DNA from: an uncultured Carboxylicivirga sp.
Lineage (GTDB): Bacteria; Bacteroidota; Bacteroidia; Bacteroidales; Marinilabiliaceae
Length of the DNA: 64,000 nucleotides
Reading direction: 5' to 3'
Assembly (NCBI GenBank): GCA_947491945.1
Contig: CANLLN010000003.1
Span: 219,888 to 283,887, forward strand
A program made the translations under genes and the position numbers. Numbering within the stretch: the stretch's first letter is position 1; every line of letters starts with the position of its first letter. Below, one piece after another: positions 28,794-38,142 of the stretch. Below the pieces are notes generated by a model, which saw nothing but the letters and a program-made list of their open reading frames with translations, had not been told where the DNA came from and ran no database searches.

Positions 28794-29657
28794 ATGCGCA
28801 TTTTATTACTGTTTTTTTTAATTTTCAGTGTCTCATGCAGCAAAGATATAGTGCTGGAGCCCATGCCTTACGAAACCAAACTTGTGGTAGATGGGTGGAT
28901 TGAAAATGGTGAGTTGGCGCAGGTGTTGCTGACCATGAGTTCGCCTTTTATGACCGAGTATGATTCGGCATCCATACGCAATACCTTTGTGAATTATGCC
29001 CGTGTCAGCATCCGCAACAGTATAGGGGAAAGTGAGGTGCTGACATTAAGCCATTGCGCTGATTTTTTTCCGCCTTTTGTGTATAAAACCATTAAGATGA
29101 AGGGCCAAGTGGGAGAGACCTACACGCTTAAAGTAGAGGCTCGTGGTAAAGTGCTTACAGGGGTCACAACCATCCCTGCCCTGCCGCTTGTTGATGAGGT
29201 GTTTATGCAGTCTGTGTCCGATACCAGTCAAATCTTATATGCAATTATTAGGGATGATGCCTTAAGTAAGAACTACTACTATTCGCAGATATATACAAGG
29301 CATTACGACACGCGTTTTCATCCCTCGGGAAATCCCTTGCTCAACGACCACCTTTTTAATGGGAAAGAGCATTTGCTAATGGTCAAAAGAAGTGAACAGG
29401 CCGACCCGCTCAATATTCATCATATGGATACTGACCGTAATATTTTGCCCGATGAGTTTGCCATATCGGATACGGTTGTGCTTAAAATTTCGCAGATTGA
29501 TGCTGAAACTTACCGGGTACTCAACGGTATTTACATTGATCATTTGAGTCAGGGCAGTCCTTTTACCTTTGTTGATCAGCAAACGCCTACCAATATTCAA
29601 GGTGGAATTGGTCGCTGGACAGGTTTAGCCACCCAACGCTTTCTGGTACATCAATAG
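28794..29657 (+). CDS. DUF4249-family lipoprotein
   Basis: A 287-residue lipoprotein with signal MRILLLFFLIFSVSCSKD (Cys15). The mature part opens with KLVVDGWIENGELAQVLLT and continues through ARVSIRNSIGESEVLTL and VGETYTLKVEARGKVLTGVT, the immunoglobulin-like pattern of DUF4249. It lies directly behind the TonB receptor gene and very likely forms a surface complex with it, by analogy with SusD-type partners. No enzymatic residues are evident. Confidence 0.9.
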   Translation: MRILLLFFLIFSVSCSKDIVLEPMPYETKLVVDGWIENGELAQVLLTMSSPFMTEYDSASIRNTFVNYARVSIRNSIGESEVLTLSHCADFFPPFVYKTIKMKGQVGETYTLKVEARGKVLTGVTTIPALPLVDEVFMQSVSDTSQILYAIIRDDALSKNYYYSQIYTRHYDTRFHPSGNPLLNDHLFNGKEHLLMVKRSEQADPLNIHHMDTDRNILPDEFAISDTVVLKISQIDAETYRVLNGIYIDHLSQGSPFTFVDQQTPTNIQGGIGRWTGLATQRFLVHQ

Positions 29658-29694
29658 CGTGTTGGGCTGATTACCTGCTTACTCAAAAACAAAG

Positions 29695-29722
29695 GCGGCT
29701 GCCCCATATCTGAGACAGCCGC
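29695..29722 (-). terminator. Terminator of the DUF4293 gene
   Basis: GCGGCTG and CAGCCGC pair across a 14-base loop; on the minus strand the stem is followed by CCTTTGTTTTTG. It lies between convergent genes and may serve both. Confidence 0.6.
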
Positions 29723-29745
29723 ACACTTATGAATGGTCTTTTTTT

Positions 29746-30201
29746 CTACCGAATGCGATCCATGGATTTGAGCAAAGCAATATCCTTTGCGATGGCACGT
29801 AAGGCCATAAAAGTGAGAATTAATGCCACCAGCGGAAAGGCTGTAGTAAGTTTGTAGCTCATTACCCCGCTTACTTCATCGATTAACTGCGTGCCCAGGT
29901 AGTATATCATCCCCGTTGAGCCAAGCAGCAAGGCCATATTTATGCCGCACAAACGTATTTGTAATACCCGGTTTTTGTACATGAGGATAGTGAGGAAAGA
30001 AATGATGGTGGCCACCGTGAGCAGAATCGCCAGTGCCAGTGTAGGTACCAGCATCTCGCCCCCGCTATTTTCCAGTCCACGATAAATAAAATTATAGATT
30101 TCCTTAGCCTCGGTTTCGATATGTGCAAAGGGCAAAAAGAACAGACTCGCCATCAGCAGTCCGCTTAATAAAAGATAAATCGTTTGAATACGTTGTATCA
30201 T
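29746..30201 (-). CDS. DUF4293-family membrane protein
   Basis: A 151-residue inner-membrane protein with four hydrophobic segments (about residues 8-25, 50-75, 84-104 and 118-137). The opening MIQRIQTIYLLLSG is characteristic of DUF4293, a Bacteroidota-specific family of unknown function. The loop between the first two helices is short and polar. No partner gene is adjacent. Confidence 0.85.
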   Translation of the reverse strand: MIQRIQTIYLLLSGLLMASLFFLPFAHIETEAKEIYNFIYRGLENSGGEMLVPTLALAILLTVATIISFLTILMYKNRVLQIRLCGINMALLLGSTGMIYYLGTQLIDEVSGVMSYKLTTAFPLVALILTFMALRAIAKDIALLKSMDRIR

Positions 30202-30602
30202 GATGCTTTGTTTTGGTTCGTTTTTCGAAATGCGAATTTACATATTTCTGTGCACATACGCCCACTGAAATACACGATTCAGGATAAAGACATCTAAACC
30301 TTATTAGATCTCTCTATCTGCTGCTAGCTCTCCTAAAGTTCATGTGACCAAGAAGCTGGGGTCCTCTCCGCCGTATAAAGGAGGAGTGCAAGATAGAGGA
30401 GAAGCGGATGGTGTTGTTTAACTCTCTGCCGTACTTCGTTTATCTACTGTGGTAATGCTGCATATATATTTTAAAAGGGAGTGTTTCGTAACAAAATCTT
30501 TCTTTCATTTGTTAATAACTTTTCCTTTGGGTGGGCTAAAAACAGGCGCTATCGAATGTTTTAAATCAAAAAATGGTTAATTTAACACAAAATTTAATTT
30601 TT
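30202..30602. other. 401-base leader region with possible RNA structure
   Basis: No ORF is supported. The segment 30312-30398 can fold with CTCTATCT (30312-30319) pairing AGATAGAG (30391-30398), enclosing a short CTCC/GGAG hairpin near 30365-30383. It lies about 200 bases ahead of the nucleoside phosphorylase gene. A structured leader is possible but no known riboswitch is recognised. Confidence 0.35.
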
Positions 30603-31478
30603 ATGAGAAAAATTGAAGCATCTGAATTAATTATAAACCCGGACGGCAGCATTTTTCACTTGCACCTAAAGCCGGGTGAAATTGCAGACAACATTATATT
30701 GGTAGGCGACCCCGGACGCGTGGAACTGGTTAGTTCATTTTTTGATACCATAGAGTTAAAGAAAGCCAACCGTGAGTTTGTAACCTGCACGGGTGCGCTC
30801 AATGGCAAACGGATAACGGTTGTAGCCACTGGTATTGGAACCGATAATATCGACATTGTGGTAAATGAATTGGATGCGCTGGTTAATGTTGACTTTGATA
30901 CTCGTACTGTAAAGAAAGAGCATACTCAATTGAATTTTGTACGCATTGGTACTTCCGGTGCATTGCAAAAGGACATTCCCGTTGAGTCGTGGCTGTTAAG
31001 TGAAAAATCTATTGGTTTCGATGGACTCCTTAACTTCTACGCCCGTCGTAACGAGGTAGCTGATTTGGATTTTGAAAAAGCCTTTGTTAAGGCGCTAGAC
31101 TGGAATCCCTTACTCACGGCTCCTTATGTGATGGAAGCAGCTCCTGCTTTACTCCATAGGCTGGATGGCGGTAAGGTAGTGCGTGGTGTCACCATTTCGG
31201 CACCCGGTTTTTATGGCCCTCAGGGGCGTGAGTTACGGCTCGATCTGGCGGATAAGCACATTAACCAAAAAATATCGGATTTCCGTTATCAGGATTACCG
31301 TGTTACCAACTACGAGATGGAATGCTCAGCCATATACGGCCTCTCTGCTCTGTTAGGACACAATGCGGCCACCGTGTGTGTCATTATTGCCAACCGACTG
31401 GCAGGTGAGGCCAGTGTGGATTATAAACCGGGCATGAAAGAGCTGATTCAGCACGTATTAAAAGGATTGACCAAGTAA
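30603..31478 (+). CDS. Nucleoside phosphorylase (uridine phosphorylase-like)
   Basis: A 291-residue cytosolic enzyme of the PNP/UDP family that cleaves nucleosides with phosphate for salvage. ATG 30603 (MRKIEASELIINPDG) is preferred over an upstream frame from 30573. Family motifs are NIILVGDPGRVELVSS with the phosphate-binding Gly-Asp-Arg, VVATGIGTDNIDIVVNEL, VRIGTSGALQ and YEMECSAIYGLSALLGH with the ribose-binding Met-Glu. The mix of uridine- and purine-type features does not settle base specificity. A SirB1-like gene follows after 9 bases and pepD after that, all on one strand. Confidence 0.92.
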   Translation: MRKIEASELIINPDGSIFHLHLKPGEIADNIILVGDPGRVELVSSFFDTIELKKANREFVTCTGALNGKRITVVATGIGTDNIDIVVNELDALVNVDFDTRTVKKEHTQLNFVRIGTSGALQKDIPVESWLLSEKSIGFDGLLNFYARRNEVADLDFEKAFVKALDWNPLLTAPYVMEAAPALLHRLDGGKVVRGVTISAPGFYGPQGRELRLDLADKHINQKISDFRYQDYRVTNYEMECSAIYGLSALLGHNAATVCVIIANRLAGEASVDYKPGMKELIQHVLKGLTK

Positions 31479-31487
31479 TGAGGAAAT

Positions 31488-32378
31488 ATGGATAGAGAAC
31501 GGATAAAGGCCTTGATCAGTTTGCTTGACGATCCCAATGATGAGGTGTATGCTTCGGTAGAGGACGCCTTGCTAAAATCGCCGGTGGAGATTATACCGGA
31601 GCTTGAAAAGGCCTGGGAAGGCTCCTTGGACGATGTGTTTCAGCAGCGTATTGAGAATATCATCCACTCTATCCAACTTAAAGATGTTTTTACCGGTCTT
31701 ATGCAATGGCTGAAATCGCCCACGCACGATTTGTTGTATGGTTCCTTCCTGGTTTGTAAATACCAGTACCCCGAAGTAAGCCTGGTGCAATTAAAAGAAC
31801 AGCTGTCCGAGCTGCGCAAGGATATATGGCTGGAAATGAACGAACATTTAACCGCCCTTGAGAAAGTGAGGGTTGTCAACCATGTGCTGTTTCATAACCA
31901 TAAGTTCTCGCGTAATACTAGTAAGTATCTTGCACCTGAGAATAACTATATTAACGAGGTGCTTGCTAGTCAAAAGGGCAATCCTCTATCGGTTTCAATC
32001 ATTTATTCCATCTTATGCCGCGAGCTGGGCATGCCGGTATTTGGGGTTAATCTTCCCAAGAATTTTGTTTTGGCCTATCTCGATGAAGCCGCTGTGGATA
32101 GGGGTGAAGTACCCAAGGACCGATCTGCAGTGCTGTTCTATATTAATCCTATTAATAAGGGTGCTGTGCTGGGGCGTAAGGAAATTGAATATTTTATAAA
32201 GCAGCAAAAACTTCAGCCCAAAGAAGAATATTTTTTACCTTGCAATAATATAACAATTATTAGGCGTATGCTTAATAACCTGAGTGTGGCTTATGATAGC
32301 CATGGTGAAGAAACCAAAAAGCAGGAGATCCAAAAATTATTGGCTTTGTTTAGTGATTATGAACAGGGTTTATTGTAG
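31488..32378 (+). CDS. Transglutaminase-like SirB1-family protein
   Basis: A 296-residue cytosolic protein. The N-terminal third is helical with HEAT-like segments (LISLLDDPNDEVYASVEDAL). The rest matches the SirB1/transglutaminase-like fold: VNHVLFHNHKFSRNT, NNYINEVLASQKGNPLSVSI and YSILCRELGMPVFGVNLPKNFVL. In this family the cysteine and histidine are not always catalytic. The E. coli homolog is near prmC; here it sits between a nucleoside phosphorylase and pepD, and the function is unknown. Confidence 0.85.
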   Translation: MDRERIKALISLLDDPNDEVYASVEDALLKSPVEIIPELEKAWEGSLDDVFQQRIENIIHSIQLKDVFTGLMQWLKSPTHDLLYGSFLVCKYQYPEVSLVQLKEQLSELRKDIWLEMNEHLTALEKVRVVNHVLFHNHKFSRNTSKYLAPENNYINEVLASQKGNPLSVSIIYSILCRELGMPVFGVNLPKNFVLAYLDEAAVDRGEVPKDRSAVLFYINPINKGAVLGRKEIEYFIKQQKLQPKEEYFLPCNNITIIRRMLNNLSVAYDSHGEETKKQEIQKLLALFSDYEQGLL

Positions 32379-32401
32379 TATTTTAAAGTATTGAATAGAT
32401 A

Positions 32402-33859
32402 ATGAGCAATTTATCAGGCTTACAGCCGCAGGCGCTTTGGTCTCAGTTCGAGGCCATTTGTACAGTGCCCCGTCCCTCAAAAAAAGAAGAGAAGATAATC
32501 GCCTTTCTGCTTCAATTTGCCGAAGAACATGGCCTGGAAGCGCAAAAAGATCACATTGGTAATGTATTGATATCCAAAGCAGCTACTCCCGGTAAGGAAA
32601 AGGTTAAGCCTGTTGTTTTGCAGTCGCATATCGATATGGTATGTGAGAAAAACAGCGATAAGAAACATGACTTTGATAAGGATCCCATCACGCCCATTAT
32701 CGATGGCGAATGGGTAAAAGCTGATGGAACTACGCTGGGAGCTGATGATGGCATTGGTGTGGCTGCTCAATTGGCTTTATTGGCTGCCAATGATATTGCC
32801 CACGGGCCCATTGAGTGTCTTTTTACGGTGGATGAAGAAACGGGACTAACGGGTGCCTTTGAGCTTAAAGAGGGCTTTTTTAAGTCGCGCATCCTGCTCA
32901 ACCTGGATTCGGAAGACGATGGTGAGCTTTTTATCGGTTGTGCTGGCGGTATCGATACTTTGGCAAAGTTTCCCTTTGCTAAAGAGGCTCCGGCGGCTTC
33001 TTCTTTCGCTTTCAAGGTAAGCGTATCGGGTCTAAAAGGAGGACATTCAGGAGATGATATTCACAAAGGGCTGGGCAATGCCAACAAAATCATTAACCGC
33101 TTCCTGTGGGATGCAAGCCGTCGTTACGATCTGCGCCTGGCAGCCTTTGATGGTGGAAATCTGCGCAATGCCATAGCGCGGGAAGCCTTCGCTATTGCCG
33201 TGGTTCCATCTGCTTATAAAGAGCAGGTGCGGGTGGCCTTTAATATGCTTTTTCATGATGTGCAGATGGAGCTGAAAGTCACAGAGCCGGCACTGCGCAT
33301 GAAGCTGGAGTCGGTGGATGCTCCGTCTTACGTGATGGATGCTGAGGCGCAAAAAGGTCTGCTCAATGCCCTGTATGCTTGCCCCCATGGCGTGATGGAG
33401 ATGAGTCGTGACATTGATGGACTGGTAGAGACCTCTACCAATCTGGCCGCTGTTAAGATGATGGATGATCATGTTATGGTGACCACCAGTCAGCGCAGCT
33501 CGGTGGAGAGTGCGCGTGAAGATTTGGCCAATATGATGATGGCACTCTTTACGCTGGCGGGTGCCGAGGTGAAGCATAGTGATGGATATCCGGGATGGGC
33601 ACCCAATACGCAGTCAGAGATATTACAGATAACGCGTGATTCTTATAAGCGCTTATTCAATACCGACCCAGTTGTGCGGGCCATCCATGCGGGTCTTGAG
33701 TGTGGACTTTTCCTGGAGAAATATCCTGATATGGACATGATTTCCTTTGGCCCTACCATTAAAGGAGCGCATTCGCCCGATGAACGTATCAATATTGAAA
33801 CGGTGGATAAATTCTGGAAGCACTTGCTTGATGTGCTGGATAATATACCCGAAGAATAG
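32402..33859 (+). CDS. pepD: Aminoacyl-histidine dipeptidase (Xaa-His dipeptidase), M20 family
   Basis: A 485-residue cytosolic zinc dipeptidase that hydrolyses dipeptides, classically Xaa-His. The M20 metal site is visible: LQSHIDMVCEK, DGTTLGADDGIGVA, TVDEETGLTGAF with the catalytic Glu, NLDSEDDGELFIGCAGG, and a final His-containing IKGAHSPDERINIETV. The lid domain lies at about residues 190-390, with GLKGGHSGDDIHKG at its start. Length is normal for PepD. It is probably the last gene of the phosphorylase-SirB1-pepD unit, since a hairpin follows. Confidence 0.95.
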   Translation: MSNLSGLQPQALWSQFEAICTVPRPSKKEEKIIAFLLQFAEEHGLEAQKDHIGNVLISKAATPGKEKVKPVVLQSHIDMVCEKNSDKKHDFDKDPITPIIDGEWVKADGTTLGADDGIGVAAQLALLAANDIAHGPIECLFTVDEETGLTGAFELKEGFFKSRILLNLDSEDDGELFIGCAGGIDTLAKFPFAKEAPAASSFAFKVSVSGLKGGHSGDDIHKGLGNANKIINRFLWDASRRYDLRLAAFDGGNLRNAIAREAFAIAVVPSAYKEQVRVAFNMLFHDVQMELKVTEPALRMKLESVDAPSYVMDAEAQKGLLNALYACPHGVMEMSRDIDGLVETSTNLAAVKMMDDHVMVTTSQRSSVESAREDLANMMMALFTLAGAEVKHSDGYPGWAPNTQSEILQITRDSYKRLFNTDPVVRAIHAGLECGLFLEKYPDMDMISFGPTIKGAHSPDERINIETVDKFWKHLLDVLDNIPEE

Positions 33860-33868
33860 GACTGCTTT

Positions 33869-33915
33869 ACTCATTGGATGACGATTTGCACTACTCCAAT
33901 TGTCATCCGATGAGT
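33869..33915. terminator. Hairpin between pepD and the FeoB-associated gene
   Basis: A 14-bp stem (33869-33882 with 33902-33915, one G-T pair) with a 19-base loop separates two convergent genes. The following T content is low, so it is a probable but not textbook terminator. Confidence 0.6.
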
Positions 33916-33917
33916 TG

Positions 33918-34109
33918 CTATTTATCAAGCAGAGTTGGGTATTTGCCCGCTTTTACGGCATTAAACAAATCTGATTTGGCCGAGCAGGCACAGGTGCCCG
34001 ATGCGCAGGGTGATTGACCCCTTCCGGGTTTCACCAGGCGAAAAAAGAAACGAATCACATGATAGACGGCCCAGGCCACCACGCTGTATGTCAGTATATC
34101 CTGTATCAT
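33918..34109 (-). CDS. FeoB-associated Cys-rich membrane protein
   Basis: A short protein of 63 residues from ATG 34109 (or 70 from 34130). One N-terminal membrane helix (ILTYSVVAWAVYHVIRFFF) is followed by a cytosolic tail with PCASGTCACSAKSD, the cysteine cluster typical of FeoB-associated proteins. It lies directly downstream of feoB on the same strand. The family is thought to assist ferrous iron uptake, possibly in the manner of FeoC, by binding iron or an Fe-S cluster. Confidence 0.85.
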   Translation of the reverse strand: MIQDILTYSVVAWAVYHVIRFFFRLVKPGRGQSPCASGTCACSAKSDLFNAVKAGKYPTLLDK

Positions 34110-34203
34110 AATTTCAATCTGAATCTGCATTAGCAGTAATAGCGCGAAGGTTATTCATACCTTGCCAACAATTTGCTGTCACTACTATCTCTAATTCTAC
34201 TCG

Positions 34204-36705
34204 TTACATACCTAACAATACACTGCCAACCTGGTTCACTGCAAAGGCCAGCACCCAGGCCAGCCCGGTTGTGTAGAAGATGGTAAACAGTGCCCATTTC
34301 CACGAACCGGCTTCTTTGCGTATGGCTGCAATTACCGCCACACAGGGAAAGTAGATCAGGATAAAGAGCATAAAGCCAAAGGCCGTTACCTTGTTAAATA
34401 CGGGTCGCCCATCAGCATATTTCTCATTGCGTATTCTTGAAATCAGAGCCTGTGAGTCCTCGGCTTCATCTTCCGAGTGATAAATCACAGCCATAGTGCT
34501 GATCACAATCTCTTTGGCCGCGATGCCTGTTATCAGGCTGACACCCATCTTCCAGTCGAAGCCCAAGGGAGCTATCACGGGCTCAATGGATTTACCCAGG
34601 CGCCCGATATAGGTATTGCTTTGGTGCTCACCTCTCATAAGTAAAGTGATAGAGTCGGTTTTATGCAGCAGACCCTGTTCCAGTTCTTGCCTGCTTTTGC
34701 CAACTGCTTTATCGATCAGGGGAGAATAATCGGCATGCAGCTGTTCTATCTGTGCATCAAAATCCTGACTATAATCCACTTCCTGGGGGAAATAACTTAA
34801 GAACCAGATAATGATGGAGGCAACCAATATAATACCCCCCATTTTCTTCAGGTATTCGGCTCCCTTATGCCACATGTGGCGTATGGTATTTTTTAATGTA
34901 GGCAGGCGATAAGGGGGCAGCTCCATCACAAAGGGTACCTCGTCGTGCTTAAAGAGCAGCCGCTTAAAGAGGCGGGCAATTAATACTGCCAGTAGTATAC
35001 CGATGCCATAGATCAGGAACAACATGGTACCGGCTTGTTCGGGAAAGATGGCGCCAATAATCAGGATGTACACCGGCAAGCGGGCACTGCACGACATAAA
35101 AGGATTGATGAGCATTGTCAGCAGTCGGTTATTTCTGTTTTCGATGGTACGTGTAGCCATCACCGCGGGTACGTTACAGCCAAAGCCCATCACCAGCGGG
35201 ATAAAGGATTTGCCATGCAATCCCATCTTGTGCATTAGCTTATCCATAATAAAGGCGGCTCGTGCCATATAGCCCGTATCCTCCATAAATGATATAAAGA
35301 AAAACAGGATGAGGATATTGGGTAGGAAGACGATAACACCACCCACACCGCCAATAACACCATCCACCAGCAGGTGTTTGAAGGAGCCATCGGGCATAAT
35401 GTTGCTTACGAAATCGGCAAGAAAGCCAACGCCAGCTTCAATCCAGTTCATCGGATACTCGCCCAATGTAAACGTGGCCTGAAACATGAACCACATAAAA
35501 AATATAAAAATGGGAAAACCAAAAAGGCGGTGTGTGATGATGGCATCAATGCTGTCGGTTCGTCGGCGTCGTGTGCGTGGGTTTTCCTTAAATGTCTCTT
35601 TTAAGGCGCCGGCCACAAAGCCATATCGCGCATCGGTAAATAATGATTCAGAGTCTTCCAGGCACTGTTTTTCAATTTTAGTTGTCAAGTCTTCGGCCAC
35701 TTCAATCACCGGAGCAAATAGTTCGCTGTGCGCGTTCATGTGCTCATATAGCTGCTTGTCTTTCTCCAGTATTTTAATGGCCAGGTACCGCGGTGATATG
35801 CGATTGGCAATGTTTCCAATCTGAGCAAAGCGCTTATCCAGGGTGGCAATGGCCGACTCCAGGGGTTCGCCGTAGTTCACATGAATATGGCGGACAATGG
35901 GGTCGCGGTCTTCATACACATCAATTAGCTTGTCAAAAAGCTGCGTAATACCTTTGCCACGTGAGCTAACGGTAGGAATAAAGGGAATGCCCAGCATGCC
36001 GCCCAGCTGCTCATGGTCAAGGCGGTCGCCCCGTCGGGCCAGCTCATCGTACATATTAAGCGCCACTACTACTTTTATATCCAGGTCAATGAGTTGAGTG
36101 GTTAGGTACAGGTTGCGTTCCAGATTAGAAGCATCCAGCACGTTCACTACTATATCAGGTGATTCCTTAGTGATGTATTCGCGCACATAGGTCTCTTCGG
36201 GTGAGTAGGCCGACATGCTGTAGGTGCCCGGCAGATCAATAATATTAAAGGTATAGCCCTTGTGGCTAAAACTAGCAGCCTTGGAGTCTACCGTAACCCC
36301 GCTGTAATTGCCCACATGCTCACGGGCTCCACTGGCGTAGTTAAAAAGGGTGGTTTTGCCGCAATTGGGATTACCCACCAGTACAATATTAATGCTGCGG
36401 TGTTTCTTGTTGGCCGTTTGCTTCAGAATATCTTCAGAGATGGTACCTTGGTAATTACCGGGTGCTATGTTCTTGGCCTCTTCAATTGTTACTACTTCAA
36501 TTAAGCGAGCCTCACTGCGACGAAGCGACACAGTATAATCCATTATTTTGTACTCAATGGGATCCTTCAGCGGTGCATTTTTAACAACGGTCACTTTCTT
36601 ACCTTTAATAAAACCCATCTCAGTAATGCGCTTGCGAAAAGCACCGTGTCCCTTCACCTTTACAATTACACCTTCATCCCCGTTGCTTAATTCTGATAAA
36701 TTCAT
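34204..36705 (-). CDS. feoB: FeoA-FeoB fusion, ferrous iron transporter
   Basis: An 833-residue inner-membrane Fe(II) transporter. Residues 1-72 form a FeoA SH3-like domain (RITEMGFIKGKKVTVVKNAP). The G domain follows: IVLVGNPNCGKTTLFN (Walker A), DLPGTYSMSAYSPEE (G3), and NMYDELARRGD (G4). The membrane domain carries the gate motifs MGFGCNVPAVMATRTIENR and MSCSARLPVYILIIG. FeoA and FeoB are separate in E. coli; the fusion is common in Bacteroidota. The Cys-rich partner gene follows. No Fur box was recognised in the upstream region, although a promoter is visible at 36744. Confidence 0.96.
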   Translation of the reverse strand: MNLSELSNGDEGVIVKVKGHGAFRKRITEMGFIKGKKVTVVKNAPLKDPIEYKIMDYTVSLRRSEARLIEVVTIEEAKNIAPGNYQGTISEDILKQTANKKHRSINIVLVGNPNCGKTTLFNYASGAREHVGNYSGVTVDSKAASFSHKGYTFNIIDLPGTYSMSAYSPEETYVREYITKESPDIVVNVLDASNLERNLYLTTQLIDLDIKVVVALNMYDELARRGDRLDHEQLGGMLGIPFIPTVSSRGKGITQLFDKLIDVYEDRDPIVRHIHVNYGEPLESAIATLDKRFAQIGNIANRISPRYLAIKILEKDKQLYEHMNAHSELFAPVIEVAEDLTTKIEKQCLEDSESLFTDARYGFVAGALKETFKENPRTRRRRTDSIDAIITHRLFGFPIFIFFMWFMFQATFTLGEYPMNWIEAGVGFLADFVSNIMPDGSFKHLLVDGVIGGVGGVIVFLPNILILFFFISFMEDTGYMARAAFIMDKLMHKMGLHGKSFIPLVMGFGCNVPAVMATRTIENRNNRLLTMLINPFMSCSARLPVYILIIGAIFPEQAGTMLFLIYGIGILLAVLIARLFKRLLFKHDEVPFVMELPPYRLPTLKNTIRHMWHKGAEYLKKMGGIILVASIIIWFLSYFPQEVDYSQDFDAQIEQLHADYSPLIDKAVGKSRQELEQGLLHKTDSITLLMRGEHQSNTYIGRLGKSIEPVIAPLGFDWKMGVSLITGIAAKEIVISTMAVIYHSEDEAEDSQALISRIRNEKYADGRPVFNKVTAFGFMLFILIYFPCVAVIAAIRKEAGSWKWALFTIFYTTGLAWVLAFAVNQVGSVLLGM

Positions 36706-36743
36706 GAAACGCTCGAATTGATTGATCCCAATTTTTAAATATG

Positions 36744-36774
36744 CAAATGTACGCTTGCATGCTTGATGCTACAA
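36744..36774 (-). promoter_or_regulatory. Promoter for feoB
   Basis: On the minus strand, TTG (36774-36772) and TACATTTG (36751-36744) are 20 bases apart, matching the Bacteroidota consensus. Initiation would be about 32 bases upstream of ATG 36705. Confidence 0.55.
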
Positions 36775-36882
36775 TACCTAAAAGTAGTGATTTTGTATTT
36801 TGTTTTAAAAATTATTCCGTCAATGATATCTTTTTACTAGGTTAGCCCACCGGAAAAATACTAATCAATATTATTAAGCTAA

Positions 36883-37179
36883 ATGAAGAATAGAATAGTT
36901 AACGTGGCAGTACAAGTATTGCCCAGTTCGACAGAACATGATGCTTATCATCTTGTGGATGCAGCCATTGATATTATTGCCCGCTCGGGATTAAAGCATG
37001 AGGTATGTCCATTTGAAACAGTGGTGGAGGGACCTTATGCCGATGTAATGCAGTTGGTTGAGCAGGTGCAGGAGGCTTGCTATGGAAGTGGCGCTGATAG
37101 CCTGATCTGTAATCTTAAAATTCAGTCGAAGGCTGATGGAGATGTGAGTATCGAAGATAAAGTTGGTAAATACAGATAA
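36883..37179 (+). CDS. Thiamine-binding protein, MTH1187/YqgV family
   Basis: A 98-residue cytosolic ferredoxin-like-fold protein. The pattern VAVQVLPSSTEHDAYHLVDAAIDII, GLKHEVCPFETVVEGPYADVM and EACYGSGADSLICNLKIQ is that of the MTH1187/YkoF-like family, whose members bind thiamine or related ligands. It is a single gene with its own terminator, divergent from feoB. Function as a thiamine carrier or sensor is inferred from the family. Confidence 0.85.
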   Translation: MKNRIVNVAVQVLPSSTEHDAYHLVDAAIDIIARSGLKHEVCPFETVVEGPYADVMQLVEQVQEACYGSGADSLICNLKIQSKADGDVSIEDKVGKYR

Positions 37180-37181
37180 AA

Positions 37182-37207
37182 AAAAGGTTGCTATTTAGCA
37201 ACCTTTT
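37182..37207 (+). terminator. Terminator after the thiamine-binding protein gene
   Basis: AAAAGGTTGC (37182-37191) and GCAACCTTTT (37198-37207) form a 10-bp stem with a 6-base loop, usable in both directions between convergent genes. Confidence 0.85.
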
Positions 37208-37230
37208 CGATCCCCAATGGTATTACCGAC

Positions 37231-37587
37231 TTATTCCTGTAAATCTTCAAATTCTACATTGGTATATTCCTTGGTGCTAACGGCTTCCTGAGGCTCCTTT
37301 GCATCTTCATCCATTCGCTTTTCTTTGATGAAATCCACCGTTTCCTGAAGACCGTCAATAAACTTATCAAAGTCTTCTTTGTATAGAAATACTTTATGTT
37401 TTTCAAAACGATAATTACCTTCTTCATCGTAATGTTTTTTACTTTCCGTAATGGTCAGGTAATAATCATTTTTACGCGTTGCTTTCACGTCGAAAAAGTA
37501 GGTTCTTTTTCCTGCTCTAATGGCCTTTGAAAAAATTTCTTCGCGATCCCTTTTTTCAAAGCCTTCATTTTTCTCGAATCCTTCCAT
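37231..37587 (-). CDS. DUF3276 / PUR-family nucleic-acid-binding protein
   Basis: A 118-residue protein starting at ATG 37587 (MEGFEKNEGFEKRDREEI); a frame upstream to 37635 is open but less likely. The core, EIFSKAIRAGKRTYFFDVKATR and DYYLTITESKKHYDEEG followed by KHKVFLYKEDFDKFIDGL, matches the bacterial PUR-alpha-like domain that binds single-stranded DNA or RNA. A helical acidic tail follows. Its cellular role is not established. Confidence 0.9.
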   Translation of the reverse strand: MEGFEKNEGFEKRDREEIFSKAIRAGKRTYFFDVKATRKNDYYLTITESKKHYDEEGNYRFEKHKVFLYKEDFDKFIDGLQETVDFIKEKRMDEDAKEPQEAVSTKEYTNVEFEDLQE

Positions 37588-37687
37588 TTTTTTCTTTATT
37601 GTTTTGGAAACAGCTTGTGTGCTCAAAAATGACAATTATTTATTTATTAACCAATAAATTTTTTACAATTTTTTTATGTTTTTCAAA

Positions 37688-37695
37688 CAAATATA
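37688..37695 (-). promoter_or_regulatory. Candidate -7 element for the DUF3276 gene
   Basis: The minus strand reads TATATTTG, fitting TAnnTTTG, about 100 bases upstream of ATG 37587; no convincing -33 element is present. Confidence 0.35.
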
Positions 37696-38080
37696 CAGAA
37701 CGTTCGAGCGCTAACGTTTAAATGCTATGCTTAAGAGCACCAGCATCAGTTGTTTAATATAATTGTCCATCTTTATCACTTAGCTGATCTGCCAGTAATG
37801 ATCATGCTTATTAATTACTTTTATCCTAACTATGTTACGCTATAATAGCTTTTAAGCACTTCTTTCTTTTCTTTTTAAAATGCTAAAGGGTAACCCAATT
37901 AGTGCTCTCCTGAGTTTTCGCTTGCAGAGCCAAGGGAATGGAGTGTAACAGAGTCTCGGGTTCATTACTGATTGAAAATTAAGGGCTAAAAAAAAGTAAG
38001 ATCCGGCATGGGATTGGTGGGACTCTTATTACCTTTTAACAAAGCTTGACATTCATTTAAGCAAGACTTGATAAAAGCGC

Positions 38081-38110
38081 TTGATGCAAATAAAAAAAAA
38101 GCTACTTTTG
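38081..38110 (+). promoter_or_regulatory. Promoter for the nusB gene cluster
   Basis: TTG (38081-38083) and TACTTTTG (38103-38110) are 19 bases apart. Initiation would be about 25 bases before the nusB ATG at 38143, which also argues against the longer ORF start at 38068. Confidence 0.6.
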
Positions 38111-38142
38111 CATTTAAAATACAGTTAAAAAGTTCGATAGGG

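Larger units (their letters stand above)
37588..38142. other. Intergenic stretch, 555 bases, promoter elements only
   Basis: Apart from candidate promoter elements for the flanking genes (37688-37695 minus, 38081-38110 plus) I see no gene, tRNA or repeat in this AT-rich divergent region. Confidence 0.5.
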
